Assembly: GCA_963758505.1 (NCBI GenBank)
Contig: CAVWVJ010000003.1
Coordinates: 1,550,001 to 1,614,000 of the forward strand
Reading direction: 5' to 3'
Length of the DNA stretch: 64,000 bases
DNA from: Korobacter sp963758505
GTDB lineage: Bacteria > Acidobacteriota > Terriglobia > Terriglobales > Acidobacteriaceae
Every line of letters begins with the position of its first letter. Position 1 is the stretch's first letter. Of this stretch, positions 36,944 to 45,643 are shown one piece after another. The notes beneath the pieces are model-generated. The model worked only from the letters and a program-made list of their open reading frames with translations, ran no database searches and was not told the DNA's origin. The position numbers and the translations under genes were made by a program.

Positions 36944-37864
36944 CTATGTGCGCAGCGCCTGTACGCCGTCCGAGGAAGCATTTTCGCGACGCCATGCCCA
37001 CGCCATGCGCGGCGTATTGTGCGCCAGGCCGATCCGGCCTTTGGAATCGAGCAGAATGATTCCCCCATGCCCGTTCAGCCGGGTGAACAATCGCTCGATC
37101 GCCGCCTCCGCAACCTGCTGGGGCGCGTCGCCCATCTCCACCCGGTCGGCGGCCCATTTGCTGAGCACGAGTTTCATCATTGGCTCGCCCCAGCCCGTAG
37201 TCGAGACCGCCGCACTCAGGTTATCGGCATAGCAGCCGCAACCGATCAGCGAAGAATCGCCGACGCGCCCCGCCGCCTTGTTCAGGGTGCCTCCCGTCGA
37301 GGTCCCCGCCGCGATGTTGCCAGCGGCATCGAGAGCGACGGCGCCGACCGTATCATGCGAATCCTTGGGAGGTCCTGCGAACTCGGGTGGCATGGTCAGC
37401 ATTTTCTGCTGCTTCGCGTCTTTCCAGCGCGTCAGCTCGCGCTCCAGGATCAGGTCCTCGTTCGAGCAGAGAGCGATGCCGTGCTCTTCGGCGAAGCGCT
37501 CCGCACCCTCGCCCACGAAGTAAATATGCGGACTATCCGTCAGTACCTTGCGTGCCGCGCGGATCGGATTACGCAATCGTTCCACGCATCCCACGCCGCC
37601 CGCCTGCAAGGTGGCGCCATCCATGATCAATGCGTCGAGTTGCACCCGGCCATCTTCGTTGAGAAAGGAGCCTCGTCCCGCGTCGAAGGTTTCGTCCTCT
37701 TCCATCGCGACGATCGCCTCTTGTACCGCATCGAGGGCGCTCCCGTCTCGCTCGAGTACCCGCCACCCGATCTCTGCCGCTTTGCGGACGCCCTGCTGGT
37801 GAGCCTCTACCGCGTCGTCGGGAATCGCCCACGCGCCACCATGTACCAGCAAAACAGGTTGCAT
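36944..37864 (-). CDS. Isoaspartyl peptidase / type-2 L-asparaginase (Ntn hydrolase)
   Basis: 306 residues from ATG 37864 (a TTG two codons earlier is also possible). N-terminal LLVHGGAWAIPDD and FDAGRGSFLNEDGRVQLDA are typical. The autocleavage site is DTVGAVALD, where the Thr becomes the new N-terminal nucleophile of the beta subunit; GTSTGG and AGRVGDSSLIGCGCYA complete the active site. It removes isoaspartyl residues from damaged dipeptides and can hydrolyse L-Asn. Made as a cytoplasmic precursor. 93 bp downstream is a CDP-alcohol transferase gene in the opposite order (37958), no coupling evident. Confidence 0.93.
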   Translation of the reverse strand: MQPVLLVHGGAWAIPDDAVEAHQQGVRKAAEIGWRVLERDGSALDAVQEAIVAMEEDETFDAGRGSFLNEDGRVQLDALIMDGATLQAGGVGCVERLRNPIRAARKVLTDSPHIYFVGEGAERFAEEHGIALCSNEDLILERELTRWKDAKQQKMLTMPPEFAGPPKDSHDTVGAVALDAAGNIAAGTSTGGTLNKAAGRVGDSSLIGCGCYADNLSAAVSTTGWGEPMMKLVLSKWAADRVEMGDAPQQVAEAAIERLFTRLNGHGGIILLDSKGRIGLAHNTPRMAWAWRRENASSDGVQALRT

Positions 37865-37957
37865 CCTCAACGGCTCACACTCTCAAAAACGGATTTCGCA
37901 AACGGGTCAGAATACACCAGGACTCACAGAATAAGTTGCGGCGAAAATGTCGGTTTG

Positions 37958-38644
37958 CTATTGGGCGAGCGGCGAAACTTCAGGTAGGGAAGTCTGGGTT
38001 TGGCCCTGCGCCTGGCTTTGCCTCGCAACCGCCGCCTGCAGCACCTTGGTCTGCTGGTACGTGTACACGATTCGGTGGATCACCGTGACCGTCGAAATCA
38101 CCGCCGCAATCCACAGCACGGGAGCCATGCGATTGAAGAGCGCTCCGATAATGATCAGCACGATCCGCTCCGGCCGTTCCATGAAGCCGACTTTGCAACT
38201 GGGGATCAGCGATTCCGCCCTGGCCCGCGTATAGCTCACCATCACAGAGCTCACCATGACGAACGCCGCCAGCACGACATAGAGAAAACGATTCGCCCGC
38301 GCGTAATACACCAACAATCCGAAGAACAGCGCCACATCGGAGTAGCGGTCGATGACGGAGTCGAAAAAGCCGCCAAAGATTGTGACTTGGTTAGTAGCGC
38401 GGGCGACGCGGCCATCCACCATGTCGAAGATGCCTGCGCCGATGATCACCAGTCCGGCGTAGAGGAACATGCGCTGCTGATCTTGCGGACGGGCGTAGCC
38501 GAAGAACACCGCAGCCACGATGTTGATCACCAGTCCGAGGAAGGTCAAAACATTCGGGTTAATTCGTGTGAGCGCCAGCCCATCTACGATTTTGTAGAGC
38601 AGGACCCCACAGGTCCGCCCGACCGCATTGGTCCAGGTCATCAT
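37958..38644 (-). CDS. CDP-alcohol phosphatidyltransferase family membrane protein
   Basis: 228 residues, about six hydrophobic helices. The catalytic signature D-G-x2-A-R-x8-G-x3-D-x3-D is complete: DGRVARATNQVTIFGGFFDS followed by VIDRYSD. It transfers an alcohol (glycerol phosphate, inositol phosphate or similar) to a CDP-activated lipid in the inner membrane. The spacing before NPNVLTFLGL and Arg/Lys in ESLIPSCKVGFMERPER recall the inositol-phosphate branch, but specificity is not certain. Its ATG overlaps the greA stop by 4 bases, so it is co-translated with greA. Confidence 0.9.
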   Translation of the reverse strand: MMTWTNAVGRTCGVLLYKIVDGLALTRINPNVLTFLGLVINIVAAVFFGYARPQDQQRMFLYAGLVIIGAGIFDMVDGRVARATNQVTIFGGFFDSVIDRYSDVALFFGLLVYYARANRFLYVVLAAFVMVSSVMVSYTRARAESLIPSCKVGFMERPERIVLIIIGALFNRMAPVLWIAAVISTVTVIHRIVYTYQQTKVLQAAVARQSQAQGQTQTSLPEVSPLAQ

Positions 38645-39111
38645 GCTTCGTCGTGGATCGTCGTTAGCTTCAGGATCTCCAGTTCGCGCTTCCCGACAGG
38701 AGTGACTACTTCAACTACATCGCCTTCCCGCTTATTCAATAGCGCGCGACCGATGGGCGAAGTCGTCGAAATCAGTCCCTTGGTGACATCCGACTCTTCG
38801 CTGGTAACGAGTTTGTACTCGATCTTTTCATCCTTTGTCAGGTCGTGGACCTTCAAGGTGGACCCGATTGCCGCCCGGTCTTTGGGGATGTTGCTCATGT
38901 TCACTAACGAAAGGTCGGCCATGCGCCGCTTGAGTTGACCCAGCCGCGCGCGCACGAACTCCTGCCGCTGCTTCGCCATGTGATATTCGGCGTTTTCGCT
39001 GAGGTCTCCCATCGCAACCGCTTTCTTCAGTTCGGCGGGAAGTTCATGCTGAAGTTCGTGCTCCAGTACCTCGATTTCTTGCTGGAGCTTCTGCTTGATG
39101 TGTTCGGGCAT
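38641..39111 (-). CDS. greA: Transcription elongation factor GreA
   Basis: 156 residues from ATG 39111; upstream in-frame codons are not GreA-like and are rejected. N-terminal coiled coil with the tip acidic residues in GDLSENAEYHMAKQRQEFV (equivalent to Asp41/Glu44 of E. coli GreA), which reach the RNA polymerase active site to stimulate cleavage of backtracked RNA. C-terminal FKBP-like domain with SPIGRALLNKREGDVVEV. A TATAAT 31 bp upstream is the probable -10. Overlaps the phosphatidyltransferase gene. Confidence 0.95.
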   Translation of the reverse strand: MPEHIKQKLQQEIEVLEHELQHELPAELKKAVAMGDLSENAEYHMAKQRQEFVRARLGQLKRRMADLSLVNMSNIPKDRAAIGSTLKVHDLTKDEKIEYKLVTSEESDVTKGLISTTSPIGRALLNKREGDVVEVVTPVGKRELEILKLTTIHDEA

Positions 39112-39141
39112 ACTTCTGTGAGGACACCTTTCGAATTCCCG

Positions 39142-39147
39142 ATTATA
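39142..39147 (-). promoter_or_regulatory. greA promoter -10 element
   Basis: Perfect TATAAT on the minus strand, 31 bp before the greA start. The matching -35 position is weak. Confidence 0.5.
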
Positions 39148-39261
39148 CCGCCCAGTGACGTAAGACTCTGGAGCGCAGCCATCGGTTGGCCATGTGCACC
39201 AATCGGTTAACCCATTCCTGAATCGTTGCGAAACATCGAACGGTGTGAAAACCCGCGTGAA

Positions 39262-39290
39262 TTGACAGTTTCTCGCGTTAAACGTACAAT
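39262..39290 (+). promoter_or_regulatory. Sigma-70-type promoter of carD
   Basis: TTGACA (39262-39267), 17-base spacer, TACAAT (39285-39290): five of six -10 bases and all -35 bases match consensus. About 52 bp before the carD start codon region, facing away from greA. Confidence 0.8.
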
Positions 39291-39348
39291 TGATTACAGT
39301 TAAGAGGTCCCCCTGCTTGGCTCGCGTAGCCCCCGGATACGATCTGCA

Positions 39349-39885
39349 ATGAATAACATTCTCAGCTTTATCGTCGGTGACAAGGTGGTTTACCCGAATC
39401 ACGGGGTGGGCATCATTGAACAGATCAGCAGCCGGACGATCGGGGCTTCTGTTCAAAAGTGCTATTGGCTGAAAATCAAAGCCAGCAGCTTACGCGTTAT
39501 GGTGCCGTTCGATAGCGTGCACGTCGTCGGGTTGCGCCGCGTCGTCCGCAACGGTGAAATCCAGAAAATCCTCGATTTCCTCACCGACGCTAAGTGCGAG
39601 AGCAATCACGATTGGAAAGACCGCTTCAAGGAAAATTCCGACCGCATGCGTACCGGCTCCTTGATCGAAGTGGCTGGCGTCTTAAAAAGCCTGTTGGTTC
39701 TCGGGCAAGCTAAGCCACTCTCTTTCCGCGAAAAGAAAATGCTCGAGCGCGCCCGTTATCTCCTTGTCAGCGAACTGGCTATGGCCAAGAATTGCGAAGA
39801 GGTCGAAATCGAGGAGCTGCTCTCCAAAGCCCTCTCCAAGTGCAAACTCCGCTTCCCGGAGGCCAGTTCCATCGCCGAAGCCTGA
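39349..39885 (+). CDS. CarD-family transcriptional regulator
   Basis: 178 residues. The N-terminal RNA-polymerase-interaction (Tudor-like) domain reads FIVGDKVVYPNHGVGIIEQI and continues with KCYWLKIKASSLRVMVPFDS; the C-terminal helical half (RTGSLIEVAGVLKSLLVLGQ ... LSFREKKMLERARYLLVSEL) matches CarD/CdnL. It binds the RNA polymerase beta subunit and stabilises open promoters, often at rRNA and ribosomal-protein genes. Driven by a near-consensus promoter of its own, as expected for a housekeeping factor. Confidence 0.93.
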   Translation: MNNILSFIVGDKVVYPNHGVGIIEQISSRTIGASVQKCYWLKIKASSLRVMVPFDSVHVVGLRRVVRNGEIQKILDFLTDAKCESNHDWKDRFKENSDRMRTGSLIEVAGVLKSLLVLGQAKPLSFREKKMLERARYLLVSELAMAKNCEEVEIEELLSKALSKCKLRFPEASSIAEA

Positions 39886-40034
39886 TTTCGGTCGCCCTCC
39901 CCGAAGCCTTTCATCTCGTATTCAACAAAGCCCTTAAAGAGTTGTCAGTCTGAGCGACGGTGCGCATTCGCAACCACAGCATCTTGCGTTTTGTCCCGCA
40001 AACCCCGCTACCACCCTGTGCATCTGTTGATTGC

Positions 40035-40298
40035 ATGTCCGGCATACTGCACGTCTTCCGCACCCTCCCCGACATTTACCAGGTGGACTACACTCTGGGC
40101 ACCGCATCCTATGTGCGGACCTGCACCCGCGAGCAACTCGAACACCTTCTTGTAACGCCGGCCGCGTTTACGGATGAACTCATCTCGAAGGTCTTCAATG
40201 AGCTGAACGCCCACAACAAGGTTACCGTCACGGATGTCGAGATCCCCGAAAAAGAGACCAGTTCTCTTGGCTTCGAGCCGCTGCCCAGCGACGCTTAA
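40035..40298 (+). CDS. Small hypothetical protein
   Basis: 87 residues from ATG 40035 (a longer start at 39960 adds a Pro/Cys-rich stretch without support). Begins MSGILHVFRTLPDIYQVDYT; no signal peptide, no membrane segment, no recognised domain. Codon use is like the neighbours and the frame is clean, so it is probably real. It ends 4 bp before the stop of the convergent AI-2E gene. Function unknown. Confidence 0.6.
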   Translation: MSGILHVFRTLPDIYQVDYTLGTASYVRTCTREQLEHLLVTPAAFTDELISKVFNELNAHNKVTVTDVEIPEKETSSLGFEPLPSDA

Positions 40299-40301
40299 GC
40301 G

Positions 40302-41444
40302 CTACTCGCCCATCCACTGCCCATAGCCCTCGAACCCTTCCACGTGGTCGAGAACGATTTTGATCGCTGCTGTGAGCGGAATCGCAAGAATCAGCCCCAT
40401 CGCGCCCCACAACCATCCCCAGAAGAGCAACGCGATCGTCACCGTCAGTGGGTTGAGCTGCAGACGTTTGCCGATGATCTTGGGATATAGCACGTTCATG
40501 GCAAACAGGTGTAGCCCGAGGACGACCACCAGCAAGAGCACCAGTTTTTCCAGCGTCAGCTCGCCCATTCCGGTGATCAGCGGCGGAATCAATGCCAGGA
40601 TCACGCCCAGGTAGGGGACGATGCTCAGAAACCCGCTGATAAACCCTACAAAGTAGAAGAACGGGACGCCCAGGAATCCGAAGATAATCAGGCTCACCAC
40701 GCTAACGAACAGCCCCACGATCAAGTTACCGACCAGGAAACTGCGAATCATGCTGGTCATCAGGCCGATGGTCACATAGGCCGTGTTGCGATTCTCCATC
40801 TTGAACAGCATCACCGTTCTGGAACGCACATGCTCCTGCCAGCTCAACATGAAGAATGCAAGAAACGGGACAAAGCTGATCGTGAACACGGCCTCGCCGA
40901 CCGAGCCGAGGGTGTTTGTCACCAGGTCGGAGAGGCTTGTGCTTTGTTTGATGGTGACTGCTCTTCTGTCTTCCGCGGACTCCGGGACCATTGATTCCGT
41001 GGTTTTCCGAAATGCCTCCGCCCGCCTTTGGAACTTGGAACCGATCTCCCTCACCTTGCGGCTGTACTTCGGCAAATCCTGGGCAAAATCGACGGCCTTG
41101 CTGTAGGAGAGGACAGTGATTCCGTAGAGCGTTCCAATCAGCAGGAGGATCGCGATCAATGCGGATAACGCGCGAGGCAGCCGCACGCGAACGCCGAAAT
41201 CCACCACCGGAGCCAGCACGAATGCCAGCAGCACGGCGGTGAGGACCACCACCAGCACCAGTTTCGCCAGGTAGGCCAGCGCCAGGCCGGTGGCGACCGC
41301 CAGGATGAACAGCGACGTCGTCTGGGTGCGCTGCATCCGCCGAAGCTCGAGTTCTTCCGCGGTTCCGCGATCGACTGTGATCTGCGGAATCTGGCGCGAC
41401 TCCTCTTCTGTGCGATGTTCGATTTGAATTGGATCGTCCGCCAT
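40302..41444 (-). CDS. AI-2E family transporter (PF01594), copy 1
   Basis: 380 residues with about eight hydrophobic helices. Family marks: the paired N-terminal helices LVLVVVLTAVLLAFVLAPVV, the soluble loop with KVREIGSKFQRRAEAF, and the C-terminal GFISGFLSIVPYLGVILALI ... VLYPKIIGKRLQLNPLTVTI. Some members export autoinducer-2, others are ion/proton antiporters or unknown; the name should not be read as function. An acidic/Gln N-terminus (residues 1-30) precedes the first helix. Divergent from ruvX, starts nearly touching. Confidence 0.9.
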   Translation of the reverse strand: MADDPIQIEHRTEEESRQIPQITVDRGTAEELELRRMQRTQTTSLFILAVATGLALAYLAKLVLVVVLTAVLLAFVLAPVVDFGVRVRLPRALSALIAILLLIGTLYGITVLSYSKAVDFAQDLPKYSRKVREIGSKFQRRAEAFRKTTESMVPESAEDRRAVTIKQSTSLSDLVTNTLGSVGEAVFTISFVPFLAFFMLSWQEHVRSRTVMLFKMENRNTAYVTIGLMTSMIRSFLVGNLIVGLFVSVVSLIIFGFLGVPFFYFVGFISGFLSIVPYLGVILALIPPLITGMGELTLEKLVLLLVVVLGLHLFAMNVLYPKIIGKRLQLNPLTVTIALLFWGWLWGAMGLILAIPLTAAIKIVLDHVEGFEGYGQWMGE

Positions 41445-41449
41445 GCCCT

Positions 41450-41938
41450 ATGAGTTCCTCGTGTCTGCCTGCAAACTATAATTCCAGTGTGTCCACATCA
41501 ACAGAACCTTCTGCGCCGCATCGGCGGATTCTCGCCATCGATTTTGGTACCCGGCGCATCGGGCTCGCGGTTTCCGACCCGCTTGGCATCACTGCCCAGG
41601 GGATGCCCACCCTTCTGCGAAAGAACAAGCGCACCGACCTGGCCGTCCTGCGCGAGGTACTCACCCGCAATCAGGTTCAGGAGATAGTCGTTGGCCTGCC
41701 CTTACGCCTCAGCGGCGCCGAGAGTGCTTCCACTGAGAAGGCGCGGGAGTTCGCCGAGTTGCTGCGGAAAGAGTTCTCCCTTCCCGTGCACCTGTGGGAC
41801 GAACGTTTTACCAGCGTGGAGGCCAATCGCGTCCTCCGCGAAAGCGAGATGAGCATCCGCAAGCGCGGCGAGGCCGTCGACCGCTTGTCGGCCGTCCTGA
41901 TCCTGCAGGCCTTCCTCGAACGCCGCGAACATAACTAG
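41450..41938 (+). CDS. ruvX: Holliday junction resolvase-like / 16S pre-rRNA nuclease RuvX (YqgF)
   Basis: RNase-H-like nuclease: ILAIDFGTRRIGLAVSDPLG (first catalytic Asp), VVGLPLRLSG, LWDERFTSVEA (catalytic Glu region) and DRLSAVLILQAFL. The start is uncertain: ATG 41450 (162 residues), GTG 41489 (149, closest to normal family length) and TTG 41429 are all in frame, none with a good ribosome site; 41450 is used. Next gene is mltG 73 bp downstream, the same pairing as in many bacteria. A short TGGTCC/GGACCA hairpin lies between them. Confidence 0.93.
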   Translation: MSSSCLPANYNSSVSTSTEPSAPHRRILAIDFGTRRIGLAVSDPLGITAQGMPTLLRKNKRTDLAVLREVLTRNQVQEIVVGLPLRLSGAESASTEKAREFAELLRKEFSLPVHLWDERFTSVEANRVLRESEMSIRKRGEAVDRLSAVLILQAFLERREHN

Positions 41939-42011
41939 ACACATGGTCCCCTAGGTACATGGACCAGGAGCTATCCTGCAACTCGCGATCTTCATCTAAA
42001 CTGCAAACTCG

Positions 42012-42992
42012 ATGCGCACGTTCTTCCTCATCGTTTTGCTGCTCCTCCTGTCGGTCGCCCTTTGGGCCGGATGGGCGCTCTGGCTTCCGGTCACCTTTCC
42101 GGTAGAGAAATTCGTACTCCTGCGCCCGGGATGGAGCACACATCACATCGCACGTGAACTTAAAGCCAACGGCATCATTCGCTCGGAGAACGCATTCCTC
42201 GCCATGCATGTATTGCGCGGGGAGCGCACGCTGAAGGCCGGCGAATACCGGTTTGCCGATCGTGAGAACGCACTCACCGTCCGCGATCGCCTTACCCACG
42301 GCGATATCTACGTCCGCCAGGTGACGATTCCCGAGGGCTACAACATGTTCGACATCGCGCAGGCTATCGAGCAGGCGGGACTCGGTCCGGCGGCAGACTT
42401 CCTCGGAGCCGCTCGCACCGACCTCTTCCTGCTCAAGGACATCGATCCGCAGGCGCAGTCGCTGGAAGGCTATCTGTTTCCTGACACCTACGCCTTTACC
42501 CGAACGATGTCGGCGCACGACATGGCCGCCGCCATGGTGCACCACTTCCGCCAGGAGGCGAAGTCCATCAATCTCACCGACGACATCCATCGGGTGGTGA
42601 CCATGGCCTCCATCGTCGAGAAAGAAACTGCCGTCCCCGAGGAGCGCCCGGAAGTGGCGAGTGTCTATTACAACCGGTTGAAGCAGAACATGGCGCTCGC
42701 CGCCGACCCCTCGGTTATCTATGCCGCGCTGCTGAATAATCGCTACCGGGGAACGATTTACCAATCCGACCTGCAATTCGCCTCGCCTTACAACACCTAC
42801 AAATATCCCGGGCTGCCGCCGGGCCCGATCGCCAATCCAGGGCGTGCTTCTCTTGAGGCTGCGATGCACCCGGCTGATACCCAATTCCTTTATTTCGTTG
42901 CCGACGCGCAAGGCCATCACCGCTTCGCGCGAACCCTGGATGAACACAACCGCAACGTAGCTGCCTACCGCAAGGCGAAGGGAGAGCCATGA
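42012..42992 (+). CDS. mltG: Endolytic murein transglycosylase MltG
   Basis: 326 residues: one N-terminal TM anchor (FFLIVLLLLLSVALWAGWAL), a LysM-like region (VTIPEGYNMFDIAQAIEQAG) and the YceG catalytic domain. EGYLFPDTYAF, the catalytic Glu in MASIVEKETAVPEERPEVAS, VYYNRL, LAADPSVIYA and SPYNTYKYPGLPPGPIANPG are all canonical. It cuts nascent glycan strands in the periplasm to end their growth. Full length for the family and free of anomalies. Confidence 0.96.
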   Translation: MRTFFLIVLLLLLSVALWAGWALWLPVTFPVEKFVLLRPGWSTHHIARELKANGIIRSENAFLAMHVLRGERTLKAGEYRFADRENALTVRDRLTHGDIYVRQVTIPEGYNMFDIAQAIEQAGLGPAADFLGAARTDLFLLKDIDPQAQSLEGYLFPDTYAFTRTMSAHDMAAAMVHHFRQEAKSINLTDDIHRVVTMASIVEKETAVPEERPEVASVYYNRLKQNMALAADPSVIYAALLNNRYRGTIYQSDLQFASPYNTYKYPGLPPGPIANPGRASLEAAMHPADTQFLYFVADAQGHHRFARTLDEHNRNVAAYRKAKGEP

Positions 42993-43165
42993 GTCCAGAC
43001 GACGCTGGGCGGCAAAGAGCAGAACAACCGCAAATTTAGGCGCCTATCGCACCTGCGAAGGAAACTCAAATTAACCGCCTACCTTCCTTGAAAATTCTTT
43101 GCCACGTTATACTTACTTACGAATCTAAGACTTGGAAACCTGTTCCGCCGTTCCCGCTTTTCGAC

Positions 43166-44083
43166 ATGGATTTGCGCCGTCTATTTCAAACCGTCTTTAT
43201 TGGAGCACTCCTCCTTAGTGGCTCCGGCTGCCTCTTGCGCAGCCGTCCCGTCCCCATCCGGATGAGCTCCGCACCCCTGCAGAATGCCACCCGCGATGAG
43301 CTCGTCAAGACCGTGAACGACATCGCGGCCAAGATCAATACCATGAATGCCACCGTCGACATCGACGCTTCGACGGGCGGCTCCAAGAAGGGCAAGATCA
43401 CCGAATACCAGGAGATCCGCGGCTACTTACTGGCCGAGAAACCGAACAACCTCCGACTTATCGGATTGCTGCCGATCGTTCGCACCAAGGCCTTCGACAT
43501 GGTCTCGAACGGCGATACCTTCAGGCTCTCGATCCCGCCGAAGAACCGTTTCCTCGTGGGTCACAACGAGATCACCAAGCCGTCCGCATCGCCGCTGGAA
43601 AACCTGCGGCCGCAACACATCGCCGACGCCCTCATGCTCCACGAAATCGATCCCAAGGACGAGATCGCCGTGTTGGAAGGCTCCAACGAGATCACCCAGG
43701 ACCCCAAGACCAAGCGTGACGTCGAGCAGCCCAACTACATCCTCGACATCATCCGGCGCGCTCCGAATGACGATTGGTACCTGGCGCGAAAACTCTATTT
43801 CAGCCGCACTACGCTGCTTCCCTACCGCCAGGTCGTTTACGACCGCAACGGGTACGTGGCCACCGACGCCAGCTACGACGACTTCAAGCCCATTGACGGC
43901 ATGCAGTTTCCTAACCTGATCCGGATCTGGCGGCCGCAGGAGGAGTACACCGTTACCCTCCACATCATTAAGCTCGAACTGAACAAGCCGATGACGCCCG
44001 AGCAGTTCGCGCTCGAGCAGCCGCCCGGCTCCACCCTGATCAACCTGGACAACCACGTGCACACCGCTAGTGGCGGCAATTAG
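43166..44083 (+). CDS. Outer-membrane-type lipoprotein (LolA/LolB or DUF4292-like)
   Basis: 305 residues from ATG 43166, where a lipoprotein signal begins (MDLRRLFQTVFIGALLLSGS then GC, Cys22); the in-frame start at 43088 would bury the signal. The body (TVNDIAAKINTMNATVDIDA ... EIRGYLLAEKPNNLRLIGLL ... DTFRLSIPPKNRFLVG) has the pattern of the curved beta-sheet lipoprotein-binding fold of LolA/LolB and DUF4292. Likely anchored in the outer membrane and carrying a hydrophobic ligand; exact role unknown. Precedes an FtsX/MacB permease in the same direction, with a repeat between them. Confidence 0.75.
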   Translation: MDLRRLFQTVFIGALLLSGSGCLLRSRPVPIRMSSAPLQNATRDELVKTVNDIAAKINTMNATVDIDASTGGSKKGKITEYQEIRGYLLAEKPNNLRLIGLLPIVRTKAFDMVSNGDTFRLSIPPKNRFLVGHNEITKPSASPLENLRPQHIADALMLHEIDPKDEIAVLEGSNEITQDPKTKRDVEQPNYILDIIRRAPNDDWYLARKLYFSRTTLLPYRQVVYDRNGYVATDASYDDFKPIDGMQFPNLIRIWRPQEEYTVTLHIIKLELNKPMTPEQFALEQPPGSTLINLDNHVHTASGGN

Positions 44084-44140
44084 TTCTTCCGCTGTCACGG
44101 GTCGTATCAGGGAACTCGCTTTCGTGGGACGATTCCAGCC

Positions 44141-44182
44141 GTGCCGCGAATGATCCAAGAAGCAAGGCGCTTTAGCCCCTGC
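44141..44182. repeat. Dispersed intergenic repeat, copy A (degenerate)
   Basis: GTGCCG (44141-44146), 25 bases, then TTTAGCCCCTGCC; the GGCGCTTTAGCCCC stem has one mismatch. Related elements lie at 48230-48283 and 55552-55603. Confidence 0.5.
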
Positions 44183-44219
44183 CACTCCGAACCCTGCCAT
44201 CCCTTACAATCGAACTGAC

Positions 44220-45341
44220 ATGATGAACCGGATGATCGTCTCGAACCTGGTGCATCGGCCGTTGCGGTCGGTGATCAGCATTGTTGCCATTGCTATCGAA
44301 GTCACGCTGATCCTGCTGATCGTGGGGCTCTCGATTGGCATCATGAACGACAGCAAGCGGCGTACCGCCGGGATCGGCGCGGATGTGATGGTCCAACCAC
44401 CAGGGGCTTCGTTCATCCAGGGTTTCGGAGGCGCGCCCGCGCCGGTGAAGATCGCCAACGTGCTACGTACCTTCCCGCACGTGGAAGCTGCCGTTCCGGT
44501 GGTCATGTGGACCAATACTTCCGGGAGCCTCGAGGTGGTGTACGGCATCGATCTTGCTCCAGGATCGCCTTACAACTTCGACAACACCGGACGCCCGTTT
44601 CGCTATTTGGAAGGCGGTCCGTTCCAGGGCCCTTACGACATCCTGGTGGACGACTACTTCGCGGGCCAGAAGAAGGTCCACGTCGGCGACAAGCTCGAAA
44701 TGCTGAACCATGAGTTTCGCATCAGTGGCATCGTCGAAAACGGGAAAGGCGCGCGCAAATTCGTGCCCATGGCGACGCTGCAGGACCTCATTGGCGCCAC
44801 CGGCAAAGCCAGCATGTTCTATCTGCGCCTCGATAATCCCGACAATGCGGATACCGTCGTCGAGGAGATCAAGGCCAATCCCGACCTGAAGAGCTATACC
44901 GTCCGCTCGCTGAAGGAAATGCTTTCGATGATGACGGTGCAGAACCTGCCGGGCTTCGCCTCGTTCATCAAGGTGGTCGTTGGGATTGCGATGATCATCG
45001 GCTTCATCGTGATCTTCCAGTCGATGTACACCGCCGTCATGGAGCGTACCCGCGAGATCGGCATCCTGAAATCTCTCGGTGCAGACAAGGTCTACATCGT
45101 CCGCCTGATCTTGCGCGAAACGCTGACCCTGGCAGTTTGCGGCATCGTCCTCGGGATTGCCATCAGCTTTCTGGCCAAGGTCGGCATCAACGCCAAGTTC
45201 CCCCTGATGACGGTCCAGATGACCGCCCCTTGGATCGGCTACGCCACCCTGATTGCGGTCATTGGCGCCATGCTGGGTGCGATTTACCCGGCGGTCAAAG
45301 CGGCGCAGAAAGACCCGATCGACGCCCTGGCATATGAGTAG
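44220..45341 (+). CDS. ABC transporter permease, FtsX/MacB type
   Basis: 373 residues. N-terminal TM helix (SVISIVAIAIEVTLILLIVG), a periplasmic MacB core domain (~45-235, with VPVVMWTNTSGSLEVVYGID), and three C-terminal helices with the conserved QSMYTAVMERTREIGILKSL cytoplasmic loop followed by GADKVYIVRLILRETL. Such permeases act with a separate ATPase to extrude lipoproteins, peptides or drugs by mechanotransmission. No ATP-binding gene lies on either side within this window, so its partner must be elsewhere. ATG 44223 is an equally possible start. Confidence 0.9.
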   Translation: MMNRMIVSNLVHRPLRSVISIVAIAIEVTLILLIVGLSIGIMNDSKRRTAGIGADVMVQPPGASFIQGFGGAPAPVKIANVLRTFPHVEAAVPVVMWTNTSGSLEVVYGIDLAPGSPYNFDNTGRPFRYLEGGPFQGPYDILVDDYFAGQKKVHVGDKLEMLNHEFRISGIVENGKGARKFVPMATLQDLIGATGKASMFYLRLDNPDNADTVVEEIKANPDLKSYTVRSLKEMLSMMTVQNLPGFASFIKVVVGIAMIIGFIVIFQSMYTAVMERTREIGILKSLGADKVYIVRLILRETLTLAVCGIVLGIAISFLAKVGINAKFPLMTVQMTAPWIGYATLIAVIGAMLGAIYPAVKAAQKDPIDALAYE

Positions 45342-45643
45342 GTGCGGAGAATAGCTGTTTTGTGCAGAAATCGAGTCGTCCGGCCGATATATCACGATTC
45401 TAGGAACAAACTTGGTTTGTGATACGAATTCCGCTACAATCTTTTTAGCCTTTCGTGCCCGCAAAGGGCGTTGTAAGTAGTGCATCGGGAGCGGTGTGCG
45501 TTGACATTGCCTGCTTCTGTTCGTTACACTTAAGGCTTCGTATTCTGCGTTTGCCCGTTCGGTGATTCCCAGCGCGTTCTCGCGCGCCGGCTGACACAGC
45601 GGTTATCATTCGCGGTTTTTTCCATTATCCGGGAGAGTTTGAG
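45342..45643 (+). promoter_or_regulatory. 302-bp leader of the rplM-rpsI operon with two promoter candidates
   Basis: No gene seen. Distal candidate: TTGGTT (45412-45417), 17 bases, TACAAT (45435-45440). Proximal candidate: TTGACA (45501-45506), 18 bases, TACACT (45525-45530). The proximal -35 is perfect. A leader of about 110 bases to the rplM start could carry autoregulatory structure, but I could not identify one. Confidence 0.65.

Noticed and set aside
43088..43113. TTGAAA and TATACT as a promoter for the lipoprotein gene
   Set aside because: The spacer is only 14 bases, too short for a sigma-70 promoter.
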